From: Synechocystis sp. PCC 7338
Lineage (GTDB): Bacteria > Cyanobacteriota > Cyanobacteriia > Cyanobacteriales > Microcystaceae
Direction of reading: 5' to 3'
Length of the DNA stretch: 64,000 bases
NCBI RefSeq assembly: GCF_018282115.1
Contig: NZ_CP054306.1
Span: 124,001-188,000 of the forward strand
The notes beneath the pieces were generated by a model. The model did not search any database. It saw only the letters and a program-made list of their open reading frames with translations, and was not told the DNA's origin. Position 1 is the first letter of the stretch. Each line of letters begins with the position of its first letter. Below, piece by piece: positions 18,149-27,212 of the stretch. A program made the translations under genes and the position numbers.

Positions 18149-19314
18149 TCCAGCAGATAAAAATAAGAACTTAGATTCGCAGAATGGATTTGGTGAGGCA
18201 CCAAAGTTTGATAGAGAGATTCCAGTTGCACCATGTTGGCCGCAAAGGTGTAGCGCTCCAGTACCCTTTCCCTGGCCTTGCGCCCCAACAGTTCCGTGAT
18301 CTCTGGATGATCCCGTAGTAAAGGCAAAAGAATTTTTAGTTGGGCTGTCACCCCTTGGGTTTTGAGCACAATGCCCGCCCCATTTTCCAGCACTTCCCCA
18401 TCTGCTCCAGCATCGGTGGCCACACAGGCCGTGCCACAGGCCATAGCTTCCAATAAAGACAGGGATAAACCCTCTACCAGGGAAGGCAAAATAAAGGCAT
18501 CGGCGGCCCGCAACAGTTGAATCCTGGTCAACTCATCGGCCACAAAGCCCAACCAATGCACCCCCATTTCCGGGCCGTAGTGGGTTTGTAGGGTCGATTT
18601 CAAAAGGCCGTCCCCCACCATCAGCAGTTTGCAATGGGGGCCCATGTCGGAAAACTTCCAGCCTTTGAGCAGAGCTTCCACGTTCTTTTCCGGGGCGATG
18701 CGTCCCAGATAGATAAATAACCGTTCTGCTTGGTACTGTTTTTTAAGGTCATTTTCCCCCGGACAATAGCGCTCCACCGGCACCCCATTGGGAATGATGG
18801 CCAAGCGCTGCCGGGGCACCCCCAACTTGAGTAAAAGGTTTCGCTGTAGCCGGGAAAATACAATTACCTTGTCGTACTGGGCCAAGGAGGGGGCATAGAG
18901 TTGGTAGGTCAAAAACTGGGTACTGGAGGAAAAATTGCGTAGTTTACTATCAAAGGGAGGATGAAAGGTGGCAATCAGGGGCAAACCCAATTCTTCGCAA
19001 ATTTCCGGTAAACGAAAATCCAGGGGGGAAAGGGTCAAAGAAGCGTGAACCAGATCGGGCTTTAACTTAGCTAGAGCATCGGCCAAAACTCGGCTGGAGC
19101 GGGGGGTGGGGATAGTATAAATGGTTGACTTAAACAGAAACGGCAACGCCACTTCAGCGCAACCACTTTCCGCCAGGGACTCCCCCTCCTCCTCCTGGGC
19201 AAAATGCAAAAAGCTTACCTGATGGCCCCGGTCTAGTAATGCATTGGTGACTTCCCGACCGTAGGTTACATTGCCGCAAAAGGGCGTTTTTTTTCCTAAC
19301 CAAGCAATATGCAT
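18145..19314 (-). CDS. dgdA: Digalactosyldiacylglycerol synthase, GT4 glycosyltransferase (DgdA)
   Basis: The 389-residue protein has the two-domain GT-B fold. The N-terminal domain starts MHIAWLGKKTPFCGNVTYGR; the C-terminal domain has YLGRIAPEKNVEALLKGW and the donor-binding SLVEGLSLSLLEAMACGTA (E-x7-E motif). It corresponds to slr1508, shown in PCC 6803 to make DGDG from MGDG, a thylakoid lipid needed under phosphate limitation and for photosystem II. It overlaps ktrB by four bases. The adjacent radical SAM hpnH gene lies 118 bases upstream. Confidence 0.9.
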   Translation of the reverse strand: MHIAWLGKKTPFCGNVTYGREVTNALLDRGHQVSFLHFAQEEEGESLAESGCAEVALPFLFKSTIYTIPTPRSSRVLADALAKLKPDLVHASLTLSPLDFRLPEICEELGLPLIATFHPPFDSKLRNFSSSTQFLTYQLYAPSLAQYDKVIVFSRLQRNLLLKLGVPRQRLAIIPNGVPVERYCPGENDLKKQYQAERLFIYLGRIAPEKNVEALLKGWKFSDMGPHCKLLMVGDGLLKSTLQTHYGPEMGVHWLGFVADELTRIQLLRAADAFILPSLVEGLSLSLLEAMACGTACVATDAGADGEVLENGAGIVLKTQGVTAQLKILLPLLRDHPEITELLGRKARERVLERYTFAANMVQLESLYQTLVPHQIHSANLSSYFYLLE

Positions 19315-19432
19315 GCAGATAACCAGACCGTGAACGAAACCGTGCCAATCAGGGCATTGTAAACTTTGGCATTCTCAAAATTTCTTCGCCAATCATAGGG
19401 GATCTTTGGGCTTCTGGCGATGGCGTCGGACT

Positions 19433-20449
19433 CTAGGCGCTGATCAAACTCCCCATGGCCCGACCCATATTGGCGGGGTGGAGAGCATCGAGGGCGGCGG
19501 TTGGTTCATAGCCACAGTGGACCATGCAATCTTGGCATTGGGGATTGTTACTTTTGGGGCCATAGTTTTCCCATGCCGTTTCCTCCAGTAGTTCTTGAAA
19601 ACTTTGGTAATAACCTTCGTTGAGTAGGTAACATGGTTTTTGCCAACCGAGCACGCTGTAGCTAGGGCTACCCCAGGGGGTGCAATCGTAATCCTTTTCC
19701 CCCATGAGAAAGTCCAAAAATAGGGGGTTATGGTTAAAGTTCCAAGCTTTTTTGCCTTGATTCCAGGGGGCTAATAGCTCTCGGAACAAAGCTTTAGTCT
19801 GGTCTCGCTTAAGGAAATGCTCTTGGTCCGGTGCCCACTCATAGCTGTAGCCAGGGGAAATCATCATTCCGTCGATGCCCAGGGTTTGCAGATAGTCAAA
19901 AAATGTCTGCATTTCCGCCACGTTAGCTCCTTCAAACACGGTGGTATTGGTGGTGACCCGGAATCCTCTGGCCTTAGCTGCTTTAATGGCCGCAACCGCT
20001 TTGTCAAATACCCCTTGGCGATCGACACATTTGTCGTGGTGCTCCCTGGGACCATCCAGGTGGACGCTGAAGGTCAAGTAGGGGGAAGGCTGAAATTTAT
20101 CGAGGCTTTTTTCCAGCAAAATCGCATTGGTACAAAGATAGATGAACTTCCGACGGGCCACCAAACCCCGGACAATTTCATCGATCTGGGGATGGAGCAG
20201 AGGTTCACCGCCAGGGATCGATACCACCGGGGCACCGCATTCTTCCACGGCCCGAAAACAATCTTCTGGGGAGAGATTTTGCTTAAGAATTTCTGTGGGA
20301 TGTTGAATTTTTCCACAGCCTTGGCAGGCCAGGTTACAGCGGAATAGGGGTTCCAGCATTAGCACCAGGGGGAAGCGCTTTTTGCCCTGGAGCCGCTGGC
20401 CAATAATGTAGCTACCCACCACTAGAGCTTGCTTAAGGGATACAGCCAT
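19433..20449 (-). CDS. hpnH: HpnH, radical SAM adenosyl hopene synthase
   Basis: The 338-residue protein has the radical SAM cluster motif [12 protein letters not shown] (Cys-x3-Cys-x2-Cys) near residue 34, the GGEPLLHPQ motif that binds S-adenosylmethionine, and a C-terminal cysteine-rich tail ([19 protein letters not shown]) typical of HpnH. HpnH joins the adenosyl group to hopene, the first step to bacteriohopanepolyols, at the membrane. The ATG at 20449 ([10 protein letters not shown]) matches the family start; the frame extends to 20515 without support. Confidence 0.93.
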   Translation of the reverse strand: MAVSLKQALVVGSYIIGQRLQGKKRFPLVLMLEPLFRCNLACQGCGKIQHPTEILKQNLSPEDCFRAVEECGAPVVSIPGGEPLLHPQIDEIVRGLVARRKFIYLCTNAILLEKSLDKFQPSPYLTFSVHLDGPREHHDKCVDRQGVFDKAVAAIKAAKARGFRVTTNTTVFEGANVAEMQTFFDYLQTLGIDGMMISPGYSYEWAPDQEHFLKRDQTKALFRELLAPWNQGKKAWNFNHNPLFLDFLMGEKDYDCTPWGSPSYSVLGWQKPCYLLNEGYYQSFQELLEETAWENYGPKSNNPQCQDCMVHCGYEPTAALDALHPANMGRAMGSLISA

Positions 20450-20892
20450 GATTTTTTCACACCACCTAAATTTCTGATTGTTACCAAAAAGTATGACACG
20501 GGAAAACCCTGCCATTCAGGACCAAGATGGGCCAACTGAATCTAACTCTGATTTTAATGACAAAGTATAGACACAGGCATGGCAACGCAGAGCAAAATCC
20601 CTTTACCGACAATGTTGGAATTACTCTTCAGGGTGGAAAACTATGTCTCGATAGTTAGAACTCTAAAAATTTGCAGAGATAATTATGCTTTATAGTTTAA
20701 AGCAGAGTAGCACTTGTTAGTATTAATTTTATGTGATTGATCCACTACTATTCATTACAATATAATTTACGCATTTTTCAATAACTTTTACAGTCAATCC
20801 TATTTTCTAAACAGTTTCTGATTTCAATCTGTCGTTTCAATCGTAATTGACTATTAAAATTAAAGTTATACTTGTCGCCACCAAAAGATCAA
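20450..20892. other. AT-rich intergenic boundary of the mobile-element region
   Basis: These 443 bases between hpnH and the following + strand gene contain no recognisable gene. They become strongly AT-rich from about 20640 onward and lack HIP1 octamers, which marks the left edge of the accessory region that extends to about 24.7 kb. The missing methyltransferase domain of the next gene is not found here. Confidence 0.5.
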
Positions 20893-21372
20893 ATGGTTAA
20901 TATCAATGAATTTACCGATATCAAAATTGAATTGAGAGTCCTGAATACTGGCAAGCATTTATCTAATGATATCTATATTCATCACTCCGTAATTTTGCAC
21001 TTACCGTCCATTATACAAAAATATGAAAGCCTTGCTCGACAAATTTTTGATGAAAATTATCAGTCTAAACTAAATCAAAATTTACAATTTACGCTGATTA
21101 GGTTTAATCTTAATGAACCAAAAATTTCCTACTTCGATTATATTTTCTGTCCAGATTTTGACACTAGTCCCCATCCCCGCTGGCAGATGATGATGCAGAT
21201 TGGCTTGCAGGATTTACGAGTACGATACAAAGAATATGACTCTGATTATGCACCAGTAGTGCATTGTAAGGAGCGATTAGTGATGAAGGATTATCCTCTG
21301 TACAAAAAATTCGCTAAGTTCTCGCAACAGGAAGAAGACTGGGGATTACTGGATAATTGGTCAGATATTTAA
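20893..21372 (+). CDS. Stand-alone C-terminal domain of phosphorothioation-associated methyltransferase family
   Basis: The ATG at 20893 opens 159 residues. The segments LRVLNTGKHLSNDIYIHHSV, CPDFDTSPHPRWQMMMQIGL and MKDYPLYKKFAKFSQQEEDW, ending GLLDNW, closely resemble the C-terminal part of the DNA phosphorothioation (Dnd)-associated putative methyltransferases (TIGR04096, from memory). The N-terminal methyltransferase domain is absent and no dnd genes are in view. It may be a genuine short family member or a relic of a Dnd-linked cassette. Low-GC content and the lack of HIP1 sites suggest horizontal transfer. It is followed directly by an IS256 remnant. Confidence 0.6.
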   Translation: MVNINEFTDIKIELRVLNTGKHLSNDIYIHHSVILHLPSIIQKYESLARQIFDENYQSKLNQNLQFTLIRFNLNEPKISYFDYIFCPDFDTSPHPRWQMMMQIGLQDLRVRYKEYDSDYAPVVHCKERLVMKDYPLYKKFAKFSQQEEDWGLLDNWSDI

Positions 21373-21429
21373 TTGTGGCCAGGATGGCAAAAAATCTTGC
21401 GGGAGATGGAAGTATAATTTAAGGGTCAT

Positions 21430-22109
21430 CGGTTAGTATGGGAGAGTGATCTAAATTTTGTGTAAAGAGGAAAATTAAAGAGAAAAGCGTTCAGGAAAAA
21501 GAATAGCAAAATGGAAAGCAGCAGCTCGCCAATCTCGGATAGGGCGTTGCCATTTTTTAGTGAAGTTCCTCATGGCTAAATGTAATAGCGTAAAAACAGA
21601 ATCTTCGTCGGGAAAAACGGCTTTGGTTTTAATTACTTTACGTAAAGAAGGGTTCATGGACTCAATAACATTGGTGGTATAGATTACCCGTCGAATTTCC
21701 ATGGGATAGTCAAAAATGGGAATGACATGCTCCCAATGACGTAGCCAGATTTGAGTGATAACGGGGTAAAGTTTATCCCATTTCTGGGAAAAAGCATCCA
21801 GAGCCGCTTCAAATCTGTCGCCACTGTCTTGGGGTCTTTCCAGGGGACAGAGTTAAGGCAATTACGCATCAAATGGACAATACATAGTTGGACTTGGGTT
21901 TGGGGATAAACTTGCCTCAATCGCCTCAGGAAAGCCCCTTAAGCGATCACAACAGGCAATTAGAATATCCTTTAGCCCCCGATTCTTGAGCTCTGTCAGG
22001 ATTCGTAACCAAAATTTGGCTCCCTCGGCCTCTGCTTCCCCAATCTGTAGTCCTAGTAGCTGTTTGTCTCCTTCCCGGTCAATACTCAACGCTGCATACA
22101 CTGCCAATT
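21430..22109 (-). mobile_element. Truncated IS256-family element with broken transposase
   Basis: The minus strand encodes the C-terminal half of a mutator-type (IS256) transposase in three overlapping frames: [20 protein letters not shown] (near 22107), [20 protein letters not shown] (near 21895) and MEIRRVIYTTNVIESMNPSL to the end at 21475. At least two frameshifts separate these parts, and the N-terminal 150 or so residues are missing. The segment GAGAGTGATCTAAATTTTGT near 21441 looks like the outer end of an IS256 terminal repeat. The copy is dead. Its inner end abuts the tail of another gene at about 22110. Confidence 0.8.
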
Positions 22110-22270
22110 GAGGAATTTGAAAGTAAAACTTTTAACAAAATTGAAGCTCAAATTCAAACTCAATGTGAACAATATAAAAACCAAATAAATTACAATGAAT
22201 TGCAATCAAAGCAACTTGAACGAATACAGCAAAAAAACTCGATCTTTTAATTGAAAGTCTCGTCTATTAA
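22110..22270 (+). pseudogene. 3' remnant of an interrupted gene, coiled-coil C-terminus
   Basis: On the + strand, starting at the IS256 junction, codons read [20 protein letters not shown] and continue as a lysine/glutamine-rich helix to LQSKQLERIQQKN, then stop at TAA 22248-22250. If one A is added to the run of seven A before CTCGATC, the frame continues as QQKKLDLLIESLVY to a TAA at 22268-22270, which completes a better coiled coil. This looks like the C-terminus of a larger protein, perhaps a restriction or methylation enzyme, that was cut by the IS256 element and then frameshifted. The parent protein is not identified. Confidence 0.5.
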
Positions 22271-22318
22271 TGATTTAAGGATTTTAAAATTATAGATAAT
22301 TAAATTAACTATAGGACA

Positions 22319-23165
22319 CTATGCTACACAGTAGTTACGAATGATTTCATCTATGCTTACACCTGGAGAGGCGTATGTTCTTGCTCTTTTCAATGCACTA
22401 AAATCATGCTCTATGTCATTAAGATCTGGCGAGTAGGTAGGTAAAAATAAAATTGTATGTCCTGCCTCTTCCACTATTTTTTTAATCCTAGTCTTTCTAT
22501 GAATAGGCGCATTATCCATAATTAATACCGATGGAATTGTTAATGCAGGTATCAAGTATAATTCAAGCCATCCTTCAAAACCTTCGGCATTTAAACTTCC
22601 AGTAAATAGCATCGGTGCTATCAGCTCTTTTTTGTTTTTTCTTCTACCTGCCACAAGGTTTTCTTTTTTTCCTCTCTTTCCTTGCTTTTCTCCATATACT
22701 CTTACTCCTCTTTTTGACCATCCGTATACTGAAGAGGCAAACTCCTCAAAACCAGCTTTATCTATGAATACAAGGCTTGCAACCCCATAAATTAGAATTA
22801 GCTCTTTCAGGATTTTTTGATATTCTGCTCTTTTTTCCTCATTTCTTTCTTTATATGGTAACTGTTTTTTTTCTGGTAATTCCCATTTTTTTAAATCTAT
22901 ATGACAGTGCGCTAGCAGTTACACCGAATTTCTTTGCTCTCTCTTTCATCGGCATATCCGGATTTTCCATCACATCTTTCTCCAGCTCTTTTATATCTAT
23001 CTTCCGACGCCGGTTCTTTACCTTCGTTGGTTCCAGATTTTCCCGGCTTAACCATCTATAAATTGTCTCTCTACCTACTTTGAATATTTTTGATGCCTTC
23101 GTTACACCATTCCCTTCTTCTAGAAAACTTATTACTCTTAGCCGTAAATCTAGATCTTATGCCAT
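22319..23165 (-). pseudogene. IS630-family (Tc1/mariner-like) transposase, disabled
   Basis: The minus strand carries a complete transposase reading with two breaks. From ATG 23165 it reads Met-Ala then TAA, then DLDLRLRVISFLEEGNGVTK with an HTH (IFKVGRETIYRWLSRENLEP). At a run of eight A (22865-22872) the frame changes and continues as YKERNEEKRAEYQKILKELI to the DDE domain, with FIDKAGF, VLIMDNAPIHRK and LPTYSPDLNDIEHDFSALKR. The codon-3 stop (Tyr expected) and the frame change inactivate this copy unless the A-run slips. Terminal repeats could not be delimited, but CTATAG occurs at both sides (22310 and 23242). Confidence 0.8.
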
Positions 23166-23247
23166 AAGTTACTTATTAGTTTAGTCATTATTCATAATAT
23201 AGCATTATACATACCGTCCGTCCCACTCTTATTTCAGTTAGCTATAG

Positions 23248-24636
23248 CCCTCTTTCATCAATCTAGGCAGAAGAAGAATAGAATGTATTCCATGAATTTA
23301 GCAAATACTTTAATCGATCTAGCTTATCAACCTTGTTGTAAAGTTTAGTTAACTCATCCAAAACATGGGCAAATGGAAATACTTTTAACCACTTTTTGAT
23401 AAGATTTATTGCATTAAATACAGAGATCACTAATCGTAGGTTGTTTAGCCATTTTTTCCACCCTTCTTCTTTATCCCATTTTTCATGCTTTTGATGATAC
23501 TTTGACGTTGAATTTAGAGTCGGATTAAAATTCTCATCATAAAAACAAATCATACAATATGCACACATCACTAATTCCCACCATTTTTGAATTTGCTCAT
23601 AATGAGTTACCCTAAAATCTGCCCATCCTAATTCACTTTTGCATTGCTTAAATCCATATTCTATCCATGACCTTACCCCATATATTCTGCCAACTTCTTT
23701 ATATTTAATATCTGGTATTCGAGTCATTACAAACCATCCTGCTTTTTCCTCCTCTTTTTCTGTTTCTGTTTTAATTTCCCAATATCTTATTGCGTTTTTT
23801 TTGCCATAAACTATTTCTCTGATATACCTATCTTCCTGTTTTCCATCCCATCTTATATGTTCAAACCTCCTCCACTTATTTGCCCTTACTTTAGCTTCCT
23901 TTGGAAGCCAGACCCCATGATTGCTCCGGATTCCCACTGCATATTCTATTTTTAATTCCTCTACGGCACTGATAAAATTGCTATGGCTTTCTCCATATAA
24001 GCTATCTGACACTACTCTTTTTATTTTAAAACCACTTTCTTCTAGTTCTTTTATTATCTCTACTGCTAATTCCGGCTTTGTTTTATACTTATCTCCCTCT
24101 TTTAATCTTTCTTTTGGTTTAAATACTTTTGATTCTAGAGGAAACGTTACTCCATTGCAGTAACCATAGGCATTTACTGACACTATACCGCTTTCTATTT
24201 TTCCTAAATTTCCAATATATTGTCTTTTTACATAATCTGTTGTTTTCCCTTTTTTGGGGTCTCCTGTTTCATCTATTATTACTATTATTTCTCTTCCTTC
24301 TAAAACTTCTAAGATAATATTTAATCTTCTTTTTTCTAATTCTTTTAATTCCCAAGGAGAATCTGTCATGAAATGCAGTAATCCCTGTTCATTTTTCAAT
24401 CCTAGTGATGATGCTATTGCAGGTAAACTCTTTCTTTTTATATCACTTAATATTCCCACAATGATATATTTAAATGACTCATAAGACCTCACTTCTGGAA
24501 ATATATCTTTATACAGTTCACTATATGTGTCTACACACTGTACTGTCTTTTTCGCCTCTCTTGTCTTTGTCATTCTCCCTCCGCGCTTTTCAGCCTTTTA
24601 TCTCCATTTTAATTCCCTCAGTCTGACGGAAGAGGG
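23248..24636 (-). mobile_element. Intact IS701-like insertion sequence with 4-bp target duplication
   Basis: Imperfect terminal inverted repeats begin CCCTCTTTCATCAATCTAGG at 23248 and, on the other strand, CCCTCTTCCGTCAGACTGAG from 24636 (14 of 20 positions equal). Both ends are flanked by the same tetramer ATAG (23244-23247 and 24637-24640), consistent with the 4-bp duplications of the IS701 group. The element encloses one complete transposase gene, so it is probably functional and younger than its decayed neighbours. Confidence 0.8.
23263..24573 (-). CDS. IS701-family DDE transposase
   Basis: The uninterrupted 436-residue protein has the first catalytic aspartate in IIVIIDETGDPKKGKTTDYV (about residue 100), the second in KIKRVVSDSLYGESHSNF (about residue 190) and a glutamate in RSWIEYGFKQCKSELGWADF (about residue 330), the DDE arrangement of IS701 transposases. 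It catalyses cut-and-paste movement of the surrounding element. The low GC content differs from the core genome. The gene fills nearly the whole element. Confidence 0.9.
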   Translation of the reverse strand: MTKTREAKKTVQCVDTYSELYKDIFPEVRSYESFKYIIVGILSDIKRKSLPAIASSLGLKNEQGLLHFMTDSPWELKELEKRRLNIILEVLEGREIIVIIDETGDPKKGKTTDYVKRQYIGNLGKIESGIVSVNAYGYCNGVTFPLESKVFKPKERLKEGDKYKTKPELAVEIIKELEESGFKIKRVVSDSLYGESHSNFISAVEELKIEYAVGIRSNHGVWLPKEAKVRANKWRRFEHIRWDGKQEDRYIREIVYGKKNAIRYWEIKTETEKEEEKAGWFVMTRIPDIKYKEVGRIYGVRSWIEYGFKQCKSELGWADFRVTHYEQIQKWWELVMCAYCMICFYDENFNPTLNSTSKYHQKHEKWDKEEGWKKWLNNLRLVISVFNAINLIKKWLKVFPFAHVLDELTKLYNKVDKLDRLKYLLNSWNTFYSSSA

Positions 24637-24705
24637 ATAGTTAGCCGGTTAGTTAGCAAGCTTCCAGTCCAGTTTATCAATACGTTAAAACTATCATCAA
24701 AGGAA

Positions 24706-25221
24706 TTAGTCTGGGTACCAAAACATGCCCTTAATACCTTCCGGGTCCAGCACAAAGCCCAAACGTCGATAAAAATCCACCACCTGGGGATCGGCGAACA
24801 AGGTGATATTGCTGATGTCGTAATGGCGTAATTTGCGGATTATGTATTGCATTAGGGCCTTACCCAAACCCTTGCTCTGAAGACTAGGGTGAATCACCAC
24901 GTCCCATACGGTGGCATTGAAAGCATGGTCAGAAGTGGCCCGGGCAAACCCCACCAATCGCCGTCGATTGCCCCGCACTTCCCACATGGTAACCACCAGA
25001 AAACTGCACTCTACAGCCTTTTTAACTTTGCGAATGGGACGTCGGGCCCAGCCCACCGCGTCACACAGTTCCTCCAACTCGTAGAGGTCAATGTCCCGGT
25101 CAGTGGTGAAAAATATCCGGCCTTTATCGATGTCATCGGTGGGAAATTCTTCTGCCCCCGTTGAGCCCAGGGATGGCGAACTAGTTGAATCGGGATTGAA
25201 AAAGCGTTTCCAAAAAACCAT
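24706..25221 (-). CDS. ycf52: Ycf52, GNAT-family N-acetyltransferase
   Basis: The 171-residue protein has an N-terminal disordered stretch and a GNAT domain with the acetyl-CoA loop [20 protein letters not shown] (Q-x2-G-x-G/A) at about residues 117-136 and the terminal [20 protein letters not shown] segment. Homologues are encoded in red algal plastids as Ycf52 and relate to plant NSI-type acetyltransferases. Substrates may be proteins or amines; the target here is unknown. It lies about 60 bases from the right end of the IS701 insertion. Probable equivalent of sll0286. Confidence 0.88.
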   Translation of the reverse strand: MVFWKRFFNPDSTSSPSLGSTGAEEFPTDDIDKGRIFFTTDRDIDLYELEELCDAVGWARRPIRKVKKAVECSFLVVTMWEVRGNRRRLVGFARATSDHAFNATVWDVVIHPSLQSKGLGKALMQYIIRKLRHYDISNITLFADPQVVDFYRRLGFVLDPEGIKGMFWYPD

Positions 25222-25337
25222 GCCGTTGGGCGTTCAAGAACAAGCTGGGGTGGACAAAGGGAAAAGCAGTGGGGGAATGGTGATAATTACTTTCAAACCT
25301 TAAGTATAAGCTTTGATCGCTTCCCCCTGGTGAATCT

Positions 25338-27077
25338 CTAAAAGCCTAAATCCTCCCTGGCGATCGCCGCTTCGGCCAATACTTCAGCATCGGTCATGTT
25401 TGGCCAATCTTGGCAACCAATTTCACTGTAAAACTGTTGGTCATAGGGACGGGTACGCACCACCACCGGCATGGGTACCGCATGGCCCAATACCAAAGCC
25501 TGTTGTTTGGAATCTAGCTTGGCCAAGACGGAACGCAAATTTTGCCCCCCCGCCACCCCGGTAAAAATTGCTTCAATGTCCTTTTCGTCGTTGAGTAAAC
25601 AAGTAATGCGGGTACCAATTTGGGACATGACTTCGTTGTCAATGCCCGATGGCCGTTGATCCACTACCAGCAGAGTGACAAAGTATTTACGCATTTCTCT
25701 GGCAATAGTACCAAAAATGGTCTGATGGACAATGGCGGAGTCTAAAAAGCGGTGCGCTTCTTCAATGGTGATCACCAATTGCCTCGGGCGATCGCCAACG
25801 TGTTTAGTTTGGAGAAATTTTTCTGCTTTTTTAACGTAAATACCATGGATGCGCCGGGTGATCATATTGGTGGCTAACATATAGGAAAGCAAATTGGATT
25901 GGGAGCCAAATTCAATCACCACATGTTTCCCTGCTTCCAAACATTGCAACAGTTGGTCAATATAATTATGGGTACTGACTTGTTTGAGATACTTTAAATT
26001 TTCTAGTCGTTTCAATTTTCGTTGCAAAGACATAATGGAACCGGGGTGGCCCTGTTTTTCTTCACAAAAAATCTTAATTTCTTCATTGGTCATCACCAAC
26101 AAACGGGAAATCCAACCAGAGCCAAATTCAGAAAATAAAATATTGGCATTGTCCAACGCCGCTTCCGACAAACCCAACTCAAAGCCGACTAAACGAATAT
26201 CTTCAATTTCAATTTGGTCAAAACTTAAATAGAGTTCCTGGGCTCCCCTTACCCCCCGTCGTTTAGTGGATTCCGCATCGAGGGTAAAAATCTCCACTTC
26301 CCCCGGAAATAGTTGCCGCAGACCTTTAACAGTGGAAACGGTTTTGCCTTCCCTCATTGCTTCCCAACCATACTCGGAGTGCATGTCAAACATTAAATTG
26401 ACCGCCGCTTGCTTGTGGATAATGCCAGAAATAAGTAAGCGGGTTAAAAAGGATTTTCCGGTGCCCGATTTACCGAAAACTCCATTACTCCTTTCCACAA
26501 AACGGTCTAAATCTAAGCAGACTGGCACCGCCATGTCCAACGGTTCTCCAATGGCAAAATTGCGCCGAAAAGGATCATTTTCCCAACCAAACACTAAACG
26601 AAAATCCCTTTCACTGGCTTCAAATACTTGGCTAAAGTGGGCAGGAATAGTTTTTACCGGCAACAATTCCACCTCGGCATTACTGTTAGCTTGGTAGGAT
26701 GCCAGGCCATTGCCATTACTTTCGCGATCGCCGTGGCCGTTACTTTGTTCAGTTAAACTTTCGCCATAACCCGATTCCGTGGCCGACTCCGTTAACATCA
26801 ACATGGGTGCCAATTCTAAAGTGCCGTAGGTACCACTGCCGGCCAAGACATCAATTAAAAAATCATCGTTAATGTGGGGGGGATTGGCCAAAATTCGGGG
26901 ATTAGCAGTGCCCAAGGAAACATCGGTAAGCAAACAAAAAAAGCGCGATCGCCGACCTTGAATAACTAAAAATTTGCCCACCCGCATTTCTTCCACGGAA
27001 ACATCCGCATGGAGACGCACTTCCAAGCCTTTACTAAGGGAACCTTGGGTAACGGAGCCGAGGGCGTGGTCTGGCAT
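25338..27077 (-). CDS. HerA-type (DUF87) hexameric ATPase
   Basis: The 579-residue protein has an N-terminal HAS-barrel-like beta domain (about 1-130), Walker A in GVFGKSGTGKSFLTRLL (about residue 200), and Walker B with an adjacent glutamate in LVITIEEAHRFLD (about residue 440), followed by an arginine-rich sensor region (TRITCLLNDEKDIEAIF). This is the HerA/VirB4-like FtsK superfamily of DNA-translocating ATPases. In bacteria HerA acts with a NurA nuclease in end resection or in defence; no NurA gene is adjacent here. Probable equivalent of sll0284. It lies 116 bases upstream of ycf52 on the same strand. Confidence 0.85.
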   Translation of the reverse strand: MPDHALGSVTQGSLSKGLEVRLHADVSVEEMRVGKFLVIQGRRSRFFCLLTDVSLGTANPRILANPPHINDDFLIDVLAGSGTYGTLELAPMLMLTESATESGYGESLTEQSNGHGDRESNGNGLASYQANSNAEVELLPVKTIPAHFSQVFEASERDFRLVFGWENDPFRRNFAIGEPLDMAVPVCLDLDRFVERSNGVFGKSGTGKSFLTRLLISGIIHKQAAVNLMFDMHSEYGWEAMREGKTVSTVKGLRQLFPGEVEIFTLDAESTKRRGVRGAQELYLSFDQIEIEDIRLVGFELGLSEAALDNANILFSEFGSGWISRLLVMTNEEIKIFCEEKQGHPGSIMSLQRKLKRLENLKYLKQVSTHNYIDQLLQCLEAGKHVVIEFGSQSNLLSYMLATNMITRRIHGIYVKKAEKFLQTKHVGDRPRQLVITIEEAHRFLDSAIVHQTIFGTIAREMRKYFVTLLVVDQRPSGIDNEVMSQIGTRITCLLNDEKDIEAIFTGVAGGQNLRSVLAKLDSKQQALVLGHAVPMPVVVRTRPYDQQFYSEIGCQDWPNMTDAEVLAEAAIAREDLGF

Positions 27078-27212
27078 AAATTCTGGGGCGAGTCAAAAAT
27101 GGGGTGCAATTTTTGCCATCGGTTAATACTCAAACCTTAGCGTTGGTACTATTTTGCCACAATGACAACGGAGCTGGGATAGGAAAAACTGACAAGTTTA
27201 CCGTGTAACCCC

